Source: Xanthobacteraceae bacterium
GTDB lineage: Bacteria; Pseudomonadota; Alphaproteobacteria; Rhizobiales; Xanthobacteraceae
Direction of reading: 5' to 3'
Length of the DNA: 61,300 nt
NCBI GenBank assembly: GCA_031291445.1
Contig: JARLJA010000025.1
Span: 1-61,300, forward strand
Each line of letters starts with the position of its first letter. The first letter of the stretch is position 1. The translations under genes and the position numbers were made by a program. The notes beneath the pieces were generated by a model. It searched no databases. It was given only the letters and a program-made list of their open reading frames with translations, and had not been told where the DNA came from. Of this stretch, positions 1 to 10,374 are shown piece by piece.

Positions 1-1
1 C

Positions 2-748
2 AAGATCCTGGAAGCCTACCTGAAGTCCAAGGGCGTCGCCCAGGACGACATCATGATCAACTACACGCCGTTCGGACATTCCGACTGGCAGACCATCGTC
101 GCCGACATCAAGAAGTTCGGTTCGGCCGGCAAGAAGACCGCCGTGGTTTCGACCATCAACGGCGACGCCAACGTGCCGTTCTACAAGGAGCTCGGCAACC
201 AGGGCATCAAGGCCACCGACATTCCGGTGGTGGCGTTCTCGGTCGGCGAGGAAGAGCTGGCCGGCATCGACACCAAGCCGCTGATCGGGCACCTCGCGGC
301 CTGGAACTACTTCGAATCGATCAAGACTCCCGCGAACGAGAAGTTCATCAAGGAGTGGCAGGCCTACACCAAGAATCCGAAGCGCGTGACCAACGACCCG
401 ATGGAAGCGCACTACATCGGCTTCAACATGTGGGTGAAGGCGGTCGAGAAGGCCAAGACCACCGACGCCGACAAGGTGATCGACGCGTTGCCGGGCACCG
501 AGGCGCCGAACCTGACCGGCGGCATGTCCAAGATGCTGCCGAACCACCACATCACCAAGCCGGTGTTCATCGGCGAGATCAAGTCGAACGGCCAGTTCGA
601 CGTGGTGTGGAAGACCCCTGGCCTCGTCGCCGGCGACGCCTGGTCGAAGGAGCTCGAAGGCTCCAAGGACCTGATCGGCGATTGGGTCGACAAGAAATGC
701 GGCAACTACAACGTCAAGACCAACAAGTGCGGCGGTCAGGGCTCCTGA
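2..748 (+). CDS. urtA: Urea ABC transporter substrate-binding protein UrtA (3' part)
   Basis: The reading frame is open from the first bases of the window, so the gene begins upstream and only the C-terminal ~248 residues are present. The protein is the periplasmic urea receptor that delivers urea to the UrtBC permease. The segment has the type 1 periplasmic fold typical of Leu/Ile/Val-type receptors, with the family-like stretches VVSTINGDANVPFYKELG and DPMEAHYIGFNMW, and the C-terminal Cys pair near KKCGNYNVKTNKCGG seen in UrtA proteins. The identity is fixed mainly by context: urtB, urtC, urtD, urtE and the urease genes follow on the same strand. A strong hairpin lies in the gap before urtB. 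Confidence 0.93.
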   Translation, partial: KILEAYLKSKGVAQDDIMINYTPFGHSDWQTIVADIKKFGSAGKKTAVVSTINGDANVPFYKELGNQGIKATDIPVVAFSVGEEELAGIDTKPLIGHLAAWNYFESIKTPANEKFIKEWQAYTKNPKRVTNDPMEAHYIGFNMWVKAVEKAKTTDADKVIDALPGTEAPNLTGGMSKMLPNHHITKPVFIGEIKSNGQFDVVWKTPGLVAGDAWSKELEGSKDLIGDWVDKKCGNYNVKTNKCGGQGS

Positions 749-800
749 TTTGACAAACGCTCTGCGGGCGGTTTGTGATCACCCGCGACCGAAAATGAGG

Positions 801-826
801 GCAGGCGGCGGTCGACCGCCGCCTGC
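801..826 (+). terminator. Palindromic hairpin between urtA and urtB
   Basis: A perfect 26-bp palindrome, GCAGGCGGCGGTC followed by its exact complement, sits 52 bases after the urtA stop and 29 bases before the urtB start. There is no T-run after it, so it is more likely a partial terminator or 3' mRNA stabiliser than a full stop. Inference: it would give more binding-protein mRNA than permease and ATPase mRNA, as is common in ABC importer operons. Confidence 0.6.
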
Positions 827-855
827 GTCCTGTTGGCTGGGGGCTGGGGTCTGAC

Positions 856-2469
856 GTGTCCGTTCACCGCATTTCGTGCCTGCTCGCGCTGCTCTTTGCC
901 ACCGTGCTGTCGTTCGCCACGACGCTGCCGTCCCGGGCGGGCACGTTCGAAGACGCGGTCGCGCTGTTCGCCAACGATTCCTTTTCCGATACCGAAGACG
1001 CCGTCAACGCGCTCGCCGGCAGCGGCAATCCGCTGGCCTACCCGGTGATCAGCGCGCTGCAGGACGATCGTCTTGTCGCCGATCCGGCCACCAAGAAGGT
1101 CTACGTCAAGCAGGCCGACGGCACGGTGCTCGACGCGGGCACCGGCGCCGTGGTCACGACCGACGTCTCCGGCCTCGACGCCGTGCGCCTCAACAACCGC
1201 CTGCGCCGGACGGTGGCGGCGGCGGTCAGCAGCCTGACCCTGCTGTCGCCGGATCTCGCCAAGCGAACGGCGGCCGCGCAATCGGTGTTCAAGACCCACG
1301 ACGCCGGCGATCTCCCGGCGATCGAGAACGCCTTGCAGAAGGAGACCAACCCGACCGCGAAGCAGGCGTTCGCCGCGGCCCGCGCCGCCATCCTGCTGTT
1401 CCAGCCCGACGCCAGCGAGGCCAGCAAGCTCGAGGCCATCGCCGCCATCAAGGCGCGGGGCGATCAGGAGGCGCTGGCGCTGCTGTCGGAGCTGCCGCCC
1501 GACACCCCGCCCAACGTGCTGCACGCCGCGCAGGGCGCCATCGGCGCGATCCAGAGCCGGCTGGCGGTGTGGTCGGCGGCGCAGAACGCCTGGTACGGCG
1601 TTTCGCTGGGCTCGGTGCTGCTGCTGGCGGCCATCGGGCTCGCCATCACCTTCGGCGTGATGGGGGTCATCAACATGGCCCACGGCGAGATGGTCATGCT
1701 CGGCGCCTACGTTACCTTCGTGGTCCAGGAGCTGATCCGGACCCGCTATCCCGCGCTGTTCGACTATTCGCTGCTGATCGCGGTGCCGCTGGCCTTCGCC
1801 GTCGCGGGCCTGATCGGCATCCTGATCGAGCGCAGCATCATCCGCTTCCTGTACGGCCGCCCGCTGGAGACGCTGCTGGCGACCTGGGGCATCTCGCTGG
1901 TGCTGCAGCAGGCGGTGCGTACCATGTTCGGTCCGACCAACCGCGAGGTCGGCAACCCGTCGTGGATGAGCGGGGCCTTCGAGATCGGGCAGCTCACCAT
2001 CACCTACAACCGGCTGTGGATCGTCTGCTTCACGCTGGCGGTGTTCGTCATCCTGCTGGCGATGCTGCGCTACACCAGCCTCGGCCTCGAAATGCGCGCC
2101 GTGACCCAGAACCGCCGGATGGCGGCGGCGATGGGGATTGCGACCTCGCGGGTCGACGCGCTCACCTTCGGGCTCGGCTCGGGCATCGCCGGCATCGCCG
2201 GCGTCGCGCTGTCGCAGATCGACAATGTCAGCCCCAATCTCGGGCAGAGCTACATCATCGATTCCTTCATGGTGGTGGTGTTCGGGGGCGTCGGCAATCT
2301 GTGGGGCACCCTGGTGGGGGCGCTCACGCTCGGCATCGCCAACAAGTTCCTCGAGCCGGTGGCCGGCGCGGTGCTCGGCAAGATCGCCATCCTGGTGCTG
2401 ATCATTCTCTTCATCCAGAAACGCCCGCGCGGCCTGTTCGCGCTGCGCGGCCGCTCGGTGGAGGCGTAA
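856..2469 (+). CDS. urtB: Urea ABC transporter permease UrtB
   Basis: Inner-membrane permease subunit of the high-affinity urea importer, LivH-type. The GTG start at 856 gives 537 residues beginning with a signal-like segment (about residues 5-29, ending SRAG). A ~200-residue extracytoplasmic region rich in helices follows, as is usual for UrtB but absent from LivH. The membrane domain starts near residue 240 (GVSLGSVLLLAAIGLAITFG, then the family-typical INMAHGEMVMLGAY) and ends near residue 530 with KRPRGLFALRGR. The stop codon shares one base with the urtC start, so the two are translationally coupled. Confidence 0.95.
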   Translation: MSVHRISCLLALLFATVLSFATTLPSRAGTFEDAVALFANDSFSDTEDAVNALAGSGNPLAYPVISALQDDRLVADPATKKVYVKQADGTVLDAGTGAVVTTDVSGLDAVRLNNRLRRTVAAAVSSLTLLSPDLAKRTAAAQSVFKTHDAGDLPAIENALQKETNPTAKQAFAAARAAILLFQPDASEASKLEAIAAIKARGDQEALALLSELPPDTPPNVLHAAQGAIGAIQSRLAVWSAAQNAWYGVSLGSVLLLAAIGLAITFGVMGVINMAHGEMVMLGAYVTFVVQELIRTRYPALFDYSLLIAVPLAFAVAGLIGILIERSIIRFLYGRPLETLLATWGISLVLQQAVRTMFGPTNREVGNPSWMSGAFEIGQLTITYNRLWIVCFTLAVFVILLAMLRYTSLGLEMRAVTQNRRMAAAMGIATSRVDALTFGLGSGIAGIAGVALSQIDNVSPNLGQSYIIDSFMVVVFGGVGNLWGTLVGALTLGIANKFLEPVAGAVLGKIAILVLIILFIQKRPRGLFALRGRSVEA

Positions 2470-3635
2470 TGGGCTTCCTCCTGACCCGTTCGCTCGACAA
2501 GAGCGCCACCGCGTTCCTGCTGGTCGTGGCGGCGGTGGGCATCGCGCTGCCGCTGCTCAACCTCCTGCTGCCGGAATCCTCGGCCTTCCAGGTCCCGACC
2601 TATCTGATCTCGCTGTTCGGCAAGTATCTCTGCTACGCCATCCTGGCACTCTCGATCGACCTGATCTGGGGTTACTGCGGCATCCTCTCGCTCGGCCACG
2701 GCGCCTTCTTCGCGCTCGGCGGCTACGCCATGGGCATGTACCTGATGCGCCAGATCGGCGGCCGCGGCGTCTACGGCAATCCGCTGCTGCCGGACTTCAT
2801 GGTGTTCCTCAACTACAAGGCGCTGCCGTGGTACTGGCACGGCTTCGACATGTTCTGGTTCGCCGCGCTGATGGTGGTGCTGGTGCCGGGCATCCTCGCC
2901 TTCTCGTTCGGCTGGCTGGCATTCCGATCGCGCGTCACCGGGGTCTATCTCTCGATCATCACCCAGGCCATGACCTACGCGCTGCTGCTGGCGTTCTTCC
3001 GCAACGACTTCGGCTTCGGCGGCAACAACGGCCTCACCGACTTCAAGGACATCCTCGGCTTCAACGTCCAGTCGCCGGCGACCCGGGCGGTGCTGTTCGC
3101 GCTGTCCTGCGCGGCGCTGATGGTGGCGTTCCTGCTGTGCCGGGCGGTGGTGAGCTCGAAGCTCGGCAAGGTCCTGATCGCGGTGCGCGACGCCGAATCG
3201 CGGACCCGGTTTCTCGGCTACCGCGTCGAATCCTACAAGCTGTTCGTGTTCACCCTGTCGGCCTGCATGGCCGGCGTCGCCGGCGCGCTGTACGTGCCGC
3301 AGGTCGGCATCATCAATCCCAGCGAGTTCGCGCCCGGCAACTCCATCGAGGCGGTGATCTGGGTGGCGGTCGGCGGCCGCGGCACCCTGATCGGCGCGGT
3401 GATCGGCGCGATCGTCGTCAACTATGCCAAGACCGTGTTCACCTCCGGGGTGCTGGCGCCCTACTGGCTGTTCATGCTGGGCGCGCTGTTCATCCTGGTT
3501 ACACTGCTGCTGCCGCGCGGGATCGTCGGCACGGTGCAGTCGTGGTGGGAGCCACGGCGCCCGAACGCGATAACCGAAGCCGAGGCGAGCGCCGAGAGCG
3601 AAGACGGCGTCGCTGCTCCCAAGCCCGCGGAGTGA
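2469..3635 (+). CDS. urtC: Urea ABC transporter permease UrtC
   Basis: Second inner-membrane permease, LivM-type, 388 residues. The ATG at 2469 overlaps the urtB stop (TAATG). The frame stays open far upstream inside urtB, but that upstream part is a shadow. Family features are the hydrophobic segments throughout and SIDLIWGYCGILSLGHGAFFALGGYAMGMY near residues 60-85, the LivM GHGAFF motif. Another is the conserved cytoplasmic loop VRDAESRTRFLGYRVESYKLFVF near residues 240-260. It forms the heterodimeric channel with UrtB and docks on UrtD and UrtE. The urtD start follows the stop by three bases. Confidence 0.95.
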   Translation: MGFLLTRSLDKSATAFLLVVAAVGIALPLLNLLLPESSAFQVPTYLISLFGKYLCYAILALSIDLIWGYCGILSLGHGAFFALGGYAMGMYLMRQIGGRGVYGNPLLPDFMVFLNYKALPWYWHGFDMFWFAALMVVLVPGILAFSFGWLAFRSRVTGVYLSIITQAMTYALLLAFFRNDFGFGGNNGLTDFKDILGFNVQSPATRAVLFALSCAALMVAFLLCRAVVSSKLGKVLIAVRDAESRTRFLGYRVESYKLFVFTLSACMAGVAGALYVPQVGIINPSEFAPGNSIEAVIWVAVGGRGTLIGAVIGAIVVNYAKTVFTSGVLAPYWLFMLGALFILVTLLLPRGIVGTVQSWWEPRRPNAITEAEASAESEDGVAAPKPAE

Positions 3636-3638
3636 TCG

Positions 3639-4400
3639 ATGAACGTGATGTCCGGCCGGACCACCTCCGCAATGCTCTACCTCGACGGCGTCCACGTCTC
3701 CTTCGACGGCTTCCACGCCATCAACAACCTGTCGCTGACCATCGAGCCCGGCGAGATGCGCGCCATCATCGGCCCGAACGGCGCCGGCAAGACCACCATG
3801 ATGGACATCATCACCGGCAAGACGCGGCCGGACCGCGGTCACGTCCTGTTCGACGGCAGCGTCGACCTGACCCGGCTGGACGAGACCCAGATCGCCGAGC
3901 TCGGCATCGGCCGCAAGTTCCAGAAGCCCACGGTGTTCGAGAGCCAGACCGTGGAGGACAACCTGCTGCTGGCGCTCGCCACCGATCACGGCGTCCGCGC
4001 CACGCTGTTCTGGCGTCCCGTGAAGGAGCAGAGCGAGCGCATCGACCGCGTGCTCGAGACCATCAAGCTGACGGACGCCCGCGACCGCCTCGCCGGCAGC
4101 CTGTCGCACGGCCAGAAGCAGTGGCTGGAGATCGGGATGCTGCTGGCGCAAAATCCCAAGCTGCTGCTGGTCGACGAGCCGGTGGCCGGCATGACCGACG
4201 TCGAGACCCACCAGACCGCCGAACTCCTCAAGGAGATCAACCGCGAGAAGACCGTGGTGGTGGTCGAGCACGACATGGCCTTCGTGCGCGCGCTCGGCGT
4301 GCGCGTCACCTGCCTGCACGAGGGCACGGTGCTGGCCGAGGGTTCGATCGACCAGGTGTCGGCGAACGAGCGCGTCATTGAAGTCTATCTGGGACGTTGA
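3639..4400 (+). CDS. urtD: Urea ABC transporter ATP-binding protein UrtD
   Basis: Cytoplasmic ATPase subunit (253 residues) of the urea importer, LivG-type. Visible motifs in order are Walker A GPNGAGKT near residue 46, ABC signature LSHGQKQWLEIG near 154, Walker B KLLLVDEPVAGM near 172 and the switch histidine in VVVVEHDMAFVR near 210. The signature LSHGQ instead of LSGGQ is usual for the LivG/UrtD group. The start at 3639 lies three bases after the urtC stop, consistent with one polycistronic message. A second in-frame ATG (NVMSGR) lies three codons in. Confidence 0.95.
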   Translation: MNVMSGRTTSAMLYLDGVHVSFDGFHAINNLSLTIEPGEMRAIIGPNGAGKTTMMDIITGKTRPDRGHVLFDGSVDLTRLDETQIAELGIGRKFQKPTVFESQTVEDNLLLALATDHGVRATLFWRPVKEQSERIDRVLETIKLTDARDRLAGSLSHGQKQWLEIGMLLAQNPKLLLVDEPVAGMTDVETHQTAELLKEINREKTVVVVEHDMAFVRALGVRVTCLHEGTVLAEGSIDQVSANERVIEVYLGR

Positions 4401-4407
4401 GGGCAGG

Positions 4408-5133
4408 ATGAACACCACCGCCGAATCCGTCGACGCCAGGCTCGAGGCCAGGGACATCAGCCTGTTCTATGGCGCGGCGCAGGCCCTGCGCGGGGTCTCG
4501 GTCGCCGCCGCGCCGGGCAAGGTCACCTGCGTGCTCGGCCGCAACGGGGTCGGCAAGACCAGCCTGCTGCGCGCGCTGATGGGCCAGCAGCCGATCGCCG
4601 GGGGCAGCATCAGATTCAGCGGCGCCGACATCACCGCGCTGCGGCCCTACGAGCGCGCCCGGCGCGGGATTTCCCTGGTGCCGCAGGGCCGCGAGATCTT
4701 CCCGCTGCTCACCGTCGAGGAAAACCTGCGGACCGGCTTCGGTCCGCTCACCCGCGACCAGCGCTTCATTCCCGACGACGTGTTCTCGCTGTTTCCGGTG
4801 CTGCAGTCGATGCTCGGGCGCCGCGGCGGCGACCTGTCGGGCGGCCAGCAGCAGCAGCTGGCGATCGGCCGGGCGCTGGTGATGCGGCCGAAGCTGCTGC
4901 TGCTCGACGAGCCGACCGAGGGGATCCAACCCTCGATCATCAAGGACATCGGCCGCGCCATTTCCTACCTGCGCAGCCTCGGCAACATCGCCATCGTGCT
5001 GGTCGAGCAGTATCTCGACTTCGCCTGTGAACTGGGCGACCATTTCGCGGTGATGGACCGCGGTGCGGTGACCTTCACCTGCGATCGCGAGACCCTCGAT
5101 CCGCAGGCCATCAGCCGGGCCATGGCGATCTGA
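4408..5133 (+). CDS. urtE: Urea ABC transporter ATP-binding protein UrtE
   Basis: Second ATPase subunit, LivF-type, 241 residues. Motifs are Walker A GRNGVGKTS near residue 42, signature LSGGQQQQLAIGRAL near 143, Walker B LLLLDEPTEGIQPS near 163 and switch region VLVEQYLDFA near 203. I chose ATG 4408 because a GAGGGCAGG ribosome-binding sequence precedes it directly. An upstream TTG at 4378 would overlap urtD by 23 bases and add an atypical leader. The urtABCDE set is complete from here, and ureD follows after 23 bases, tying uptake to hydrolysis. Confidence 0.95.
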   Translation: MNTTAESVDARLEARDISLFYGAAQALRGVSVAAAPGKVTCVLGRNGVGKTSLLRALMGQQPIAGGSIRFSGADITALRPYERARRGISLVPQGREIFPLLTVEENLRTGFGPLTRDQRFIPDDVFSLFPVLQSMLGRRGGDLSGGQQQQLAIGRALVMRPKLLLLDEPTEGIQPSIIKDIGRAISYLRSLGNIAIVLVEQYLDFACELGDHFAVMDRGAVTFTCDRETLDPQAISRAMAI

Positions 5134-5156
5134 TACGGGCTGCCTCGCGGCGGCGG

Positions 5157-6026
5157 ATGGCGGCGACCGTGGGACCTGGAATGGACGACGCAATGCCGGC
5201 CGCCGCGACCGCTGCAAACTCCGAAACCTTCGCCGCCAACCGGGCCGCCGGCGCCGTCGCCTTCGAGGTCCTGGCCCGCGACGGCGTCACCCGCCGTGGT
5301 GAACTCGACGAATCCGGATCGCTCAGGGTGCGGTTTCCGTCGCCCGACACCGAGGGGCTGTCGGCGGTCTTCGTCAACACCGCCGGCGGCGTCGCCGGCG
5401 GCGACCGCTTCGACGTCGCCGTCACCGCCCGCCCCGGCTCCCGCATCACCGTGACCACCGCCGCGGCGGAAAAGGTCTATCGCTCGCACGGCCCGGACGC
5501 CCGGCTCTCGGTCGCGCTGCGGGTCGAGGACGACGCCCACCTGGCGTGGCTACCGCAGGAAACCATCCTGTTCGACCGCGCCCGGCTGTCGCGCCGGATC
5601 GAGATCGAGCTTTCGGACCGCGCCTCGCTCCTGCTCTGCGAGATGGTGGTGTTCGGCCGCGCCGCCATGGGCGAGCGCATGGTCGAGGGCCGCTTCGTCG
5701 ACCAGTGGCGGCTGCGGCGCGGCGGCCGGCTGGTGTTTGCCGAAAACCTGCGCCTCGACGGCGACGTCGCCGCGAAACTCGACCGCCCGGCAATCGCCGG
5801 GGGCGCCGCCGCGCTCGCCACCGTGCTGGTCGCGCCCGGCGACGAGGCGCTGGTCGAACGCGTGCGCGAGACGGCCGCGGGCGCGGGCGTCGAGGTCGGC
5901 GCCTCGGCGTGGAATGGATTTGCAATGGTGCGGTTCTGTGCGCAAGATGCCGCGCGGCTGCGCGGCGACCTGATCGCGGTGCTCGGGCTGCTCGCGCCGG
6001 CGGCGTTACCTCGCATCTGGCTATGA
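5157..6026 (+). CDS. ureD: Urease accessory protein UreD
   Basis: Chaperone of the urease nickel-assembly complex that binds apo-UreABC with UreF and UreG. 289 residues from ATG 5157; an in-frame ATG at 5181 is an alternative start. Family signatures are VFVNTAGGVAGGDRFDV (the UreD N-T-x-GG-x-x-GGD element, near residues 62-78), TTAAAEKVYRS near 100 and LPQETILFDRARLSR near 130. The first 24-28 residues (Ala-rich) are poorly conserved in general, so the exact start is uncertain. It is the first gene of the ureDABC-EFG block, as in many alphaproteobacteria. Confidence 0.93.
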   Translation: MAATVGPGMDDAMPAAATAANSETFAANRAAGAVAFEVLARDGVTRRGELDESGSLRVRFPSPDTEGLSAVFVNTAGGVAGGDRFDVAVTARPGSRITVTTAAAEKVYRSHGPDARLSVALRVEDDAHLAWLPQETILFDRARLSRRIEIELSDRASLLLCEMVVFGRAAMGERMVEGRFVDQWRLRRGGRLVFAENLRLDGDVAAKLDRPAIAGGAAALATVLVAPGDEALVERVRETAAGAGVEVGASAWNGFAMVRFCAQDAARLRGDLIAVLGLLAPAALPRIWL

Positions 6027-6074
6027 TTGACCAGCTATGATCTCGTCGACTGAATTTCATTTTGTGGACCGTGC

Positions 6075-6377
6075 ATGAATCTTTCCCCCCGCGAAAAGGA
6101 CAAGCTCCTGATCTCGATGGCCGCCATCGTCGCGCGCCGGCGGCTGGAGCGCGGCGTCAAGCTCAATCACCCGGAGGCGGTCGCGATCATCTCCGACTTC
6201 ATCGTCGAGGGCGCACGCGACGGTCGCACCGTCGCCGAACTGATGAAGGCCGGGGCCGAGGTCCTGACCCGCGACCAGGTGATGCAGGGCATCCCCGAAA
6301 TGATCCACGACATCCAGGTCGAGGCCACCTTCCCGGACGGCACCAAGCTCGTCACGGTGCACCAGCCGATCAGGTGA
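6075..6377 (+). CDS. ureA: Urease subunit gamma UreA
   Basis: 100-residue gamma subunit, full family length. It begins [17 protein letters not shown], typical of UreA, and contains [29 protein letters not shown] (residues 32-60) and the C-terminal [18 protein letters not shown]. It packs with UreB and UreC in the (alpha-beta-gamma)3 urease trimer in the cytoplasm. The start lies 48 bases after ureD. A 116-base gap holding repeat-like sequence separates it from ureB. Confidence 0.97.
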   Translation: MNLSPREKDKLLISMAAIVARRRLERGVKLNHPEAVAIISDFIVEGARDGRTVAELMKAGAEVLTRDQVMQGIPEMIHDIQVEATFPDGTKLVTVHQPIR

Positions 6378-6476
6378 CGTTCAGTCATTCCGGGGCGGCC
6401 GAAACGGCCGAATCCGGAAGCCAGCGATTGTGTTTTCGAGATTCCGGGCTCGCGCTGACGTGCGTCCCAGGATGAC
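6378..6476. repeat. Intergenic repeat remnant between ureA and ureB
   Basis: The gap carries a recognisable degenerate palindromic element. It starts with TCATTCCGGGGCGGCCG and contains GAGATTCCGGGCTCGCGCT, ending in CCCAGGATGACGA. From memory, Bradyrhizobium and Rhodopseudomonas genomes hold many copies of a 'GTCATTCCGGGGCG...CCCGGAATCTCGAGATTCCGGG' element with this layout. No coding capacity is evident in it. Confidence 0.6.
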
Positions 6477-6493
6477 GATGGAGGGAAGACAGG

Positions 6494-6799
6494 ATGATTC
6501 CCGGAGAGTTCTTCATCAAGCCCGGCGAGATCGAGCTCAATGCCGGCCGCCGCACGGTCACGCTCACTGTCGCCAACACCGGCGACCGCCCGGTCCAGGT
6601 CGGCTCGCACTACCATTTCTTCGAGACCAATCCGGCGCTGAAATTCGATCGCAAAAAGGCGCGCGGCATGCGGCTCGACATCGCCGCCGGCACCGCGGTG
6701 CGCTTCGAGCCGGGCCAGACCCGCGAGGTCACGCTGGTGGCGCTGGCCGGCAAGCGCATGGTCTACGGTTTTCGCGGCGACGTCATGGGCAAGCTGTGA
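6494..6799 (+). CDS. ureB: Urease subunit beta UreB
   Basis: 101-residue beta subunit, the usual length. Starts [19 protein letters not shown] and contains the family hallmarks [19 protein letters not shown] (about 28-46) and [15 protein letters not shown] (about 61-75). It is structural and has no catalytic residues. A GGAAGACAGG sequence precedes the ATG. It is separate from ureA rather than fused, as in Klebsiella-type ureases. Confidence 0.97.
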   Translation: MIPGEFFIKPGEIELNAGRRTVTLTVANTGDRPVQVGSHYHFFETNPALKFDRKKARGMRLDIAAGTAVRFEPGQTREVTLVALAGKRMVYGFRGDVMGKL

Positions 6800-6840
6800 C
6801 TGGAGTCTGACTGGATACGATCCGAGAGCTGGAGCACGAC

Positions 6841-8553
<1,713 letters not shown>

Positions 8554-8615
8554 GCTGCCGGCTGGCGCGTCAAGCCAGAACGCTTCAAGCCAGAACACAG
8601 CCGGGAGGAATGCGA

Positions 8616-8915
8616 GTGATTTATGTCGTTGCCACTTTGACGGTGAAACAGGAAGCTCGCGCCGAGCTCATCGCCGCCGCCAAGCAGTCGATCGCCGAGA
8701 CCCGCAAGGAGCCGGGCAATATCAGCTACGACATGTACGAGAGCGTCACCGAGCCGACGCGGATCGTCTTCGTCGAGCAGTGGGAAAACGCCGAGGCGCT
8801 GGCACCGCACGGCAAGAGCGACCACATGCGGGCGTTCGGCCGGGTCGCGGTCAAGTGCATGTCGGCGCCGCCGCGGATCGAGGTGATCACCCCGGCCAAG
8901 GTCGATGTGCGCTAG
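8616..8915 (+). CDS. ABM-fold (YgiN-like) putative quinol monooxygenase
   Basis: About 99 residues. The pattern IYVVATLTVKQEARAE, then PGNISYDMYESV, then IVFVEQWENAEALAPHGKSDHM is that of the antibiotic biosynthesis monooxygenase (ABM) fold, a dimeric ferredoxin-like barrel. I prefer the GTG at 8616, which is 7 bases after GGGAGG. An ATG at 8610 sits only one base after it, though it would also be in frame and give 101 residues. It lies between ureC and ureE, but no role in urease maturation is known to me. The substrate is unknown. Confidence 0.8.
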   Translation: MIYVVATLTVKQEARAELIAAAKQSIAETRKEPGNISYDMYESVTEPTRIVFVEQWENAEALAPHGKSDHMRAFGRVAVKCMSAPPRIEVITPAKVDVR

Positions 8916-8948
8916 AATGATGATGGGCATGGCGGCGGGAGTTCGATC

Positions 8949-9659
8949 ATGATCCGCGCCTTCGCGGTGATGGCGCCGTCGCGGTGGCGGGGCAAACCCG
9001 TGGCCGACACGGTGGTGCTCGATTTCGACGACCGCCATCGGCGGCGCATGGCCATGACCGGCACGCGCGGGCTCGACTTCCTGCTCGATCTCGAGGAGGC
9101 GGTCGCGCTGCGCGGCGGCGACGCGCTGGTGCTGGAGGACGGCCGCCTGGTCGAGGTGGTCGCGGCCCCCGAGCCCCTGATCGAAATTCACAGCACCGAT
9201 CCCCAGCACCTGGTGCGCATCGCCTGGCATCTCGGCAACCGGCATTTGCCGGTCCAGATCGCCCGGCGCGGGCTGCGGATCCGGCGCGACCATGTCATCG
9301 AGGACATGGTGCGGGGGCTGGGCGGGCGCGTGGTCGAGATCGAGGCGCCGTTCGATCCCGAGGGCGGAGCCTATGCCGGCGGCGCCCACGGCCACGATCA
9401 CGGCGACCATGACGCGCATGGGCACGGCCATGATCATGGTCACGATCACGATCATGCGCATCAAGGTCATGGACACGCGCATGACCACGCGGGCTGCGAT
9501 CACGGCCATGGCCAACATGCCCACGGCGATCACGCGCATCAAGACCATGCCCATCACGACCATGGGCATGGCGATCATGCCCATGACGCCCGCGCCCATG
9601 ACGGCCACGCCCATGGTCATCACCACGGCCACCGCCATGCTGATGACTCAGGAAACTAG
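8949..9659 (+). CDS. ureE: Urease accessory protein UreE with long poly-His tail
   Basis: Nickel metallochaperone that hands Ni2+ to the UreDFG-urease complex. Residues 1-~135 form the UreE core (peptide-binding N-terminal part, then [17 protein letters not shown] with the metal-binding HLGNRHLP element). From about residue 140 to the end the protein is almost only His, Gly, Asp and Ala in HGHDHG-type repeats; I count about 37 histidines and one Cys in the final ~95 residues. This tail is much longer than the 10-15-residue tail of Klebsiella UreE. The tail suggests nickel storage as well as delivery (inference). Confidence 0.95.
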   Translation: MIRAFAVMAPSRWRGKPVADTVVLDFDDRHRRRMAMTGTRGLDFLLDLEEAVALRGGDALVLEDGRLVEVVAAPEPLIEIHSTDPQHLVRIAWHLGNRHLPVQIARRGLRIRRDHVIEDMVRGLGGRVVEIEAPFDPEGGAYAGGAHGHDHGDHDAHGHGHDHGHDHDHAHQGHGHAHDHAGCDHGHGQHAHGDHAHQDHAHHDHGHGDHAHDARAHDGHAHGHHHGHRHADDSGN

Positions 9660-10374
9660 ACCGCCGAACGCCGGGGACGTCCCGGCGTCGGATGGCGAGC
9701 GCGCAACCCTGTTCCGGCTGATGACCTGGCTGTCGCCGTCGTTTCCGGTCGGCTCGTTTTCCTATTCGAGCGGGCTCGAATGGGCGGTCGAGGCCGGCGA
9801 CGTCGTCGACGGCGCCACGCTGGTGGAGTGGCTCTCGGCGATGCTGAGCGACGGGTCCGGATTTTGCGACGGCGTGTTCGTGGCACAGGCCTATCGGCGC
9901 ACCGCGGCGGGCGACCTCGCGGGCCTGGCCGAGGTCGCCGAGCTCGCCGCCGCCATGGTGCCGTCGCGCGAGCGCCAGCTCGAATCGACGGCGCAGGGAC
10001 GCGCCTTCGTCGATATCGCCTTGGCGGTATGGAGCTGCGACGGCCTCGCCGACGCCCTGGCCGCGATCGGCGCCGCGCCGGCCTATCCCGTCGCCGTCGG
10101 GGTCACCTGCGCCCGGCACGGCTTGGCGCTGCCCCTGTCGGTTCACGCCTTTCTCCATGCGCTGACGGCGAACTGGATTTCGGCCGCGGCCCGTCTCGTT
10201 CCGCTCGGCCAGACCGCGAGCCAGCGCGCGCTGGCCGCCCTCGAGCCGGTCGTCGCGCCGACCGGCGCGCGCGCGGCGCGGGCGTCGCTCGACGACCTCG
10301 GCGCCGCGACGCTGCGCGCCGATCTCGCCAGCATGCGCCACGAGGGGCAATATACCAGGCTGTTCCGGTCATGA
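9643..10374 (+). CDS. ureF: Urease accessory protein UreF
   Basis: 243 residues from ATG 9643, which overlaps the end of ureE by 17 bases; an ATG at 9637 is also possible. Family elements are [25 protein letters not shown] near residues 25-50 and the closing [27 protein letters not shown]. UreF bridges UreD and UreG and controls GTP-dependent nickel insertion. The frame continues upstream without stops through the whole ureE His tail because of its biased composition. That extension (Met/Thr/Ile-rich) is not part of the gene. The stop overlaps the next start (ATGA). Confidence 0.94.
   Translation: MTQETRPPNAGDVPASDGERATLFRLMTWLSPSFPVGSFSYSSGLEWAVEAGDVVDGATLVEWLSAMLSDGSGFCDGVFVAQAYRRTAAGDLAGLAEVAELAAAMVPSRERQLESTAQGRAFVDIALAVWSCDGLADALAAIGAAPAYPVAVGVTCARHGLALPLSVHAFLHALTANWISAAARLVPLGQTASQRALAALEPVVAPTGARAARASLDDLGAATLRADLASMRHEGQYTRLFRS

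Noticed and set aside
876-2468. Upstream extension of the urtC frame
   Set aside because: Alternative frame of urtB; UrtC begins at the overlapping ATG at 2469.
9292-9642. Met/Thr/Ile-rich extension upstream of ureF
   Set aside because: Created by the ureE His-tail codon pattern; no ribosome-binding site or conserved UreF sequence.
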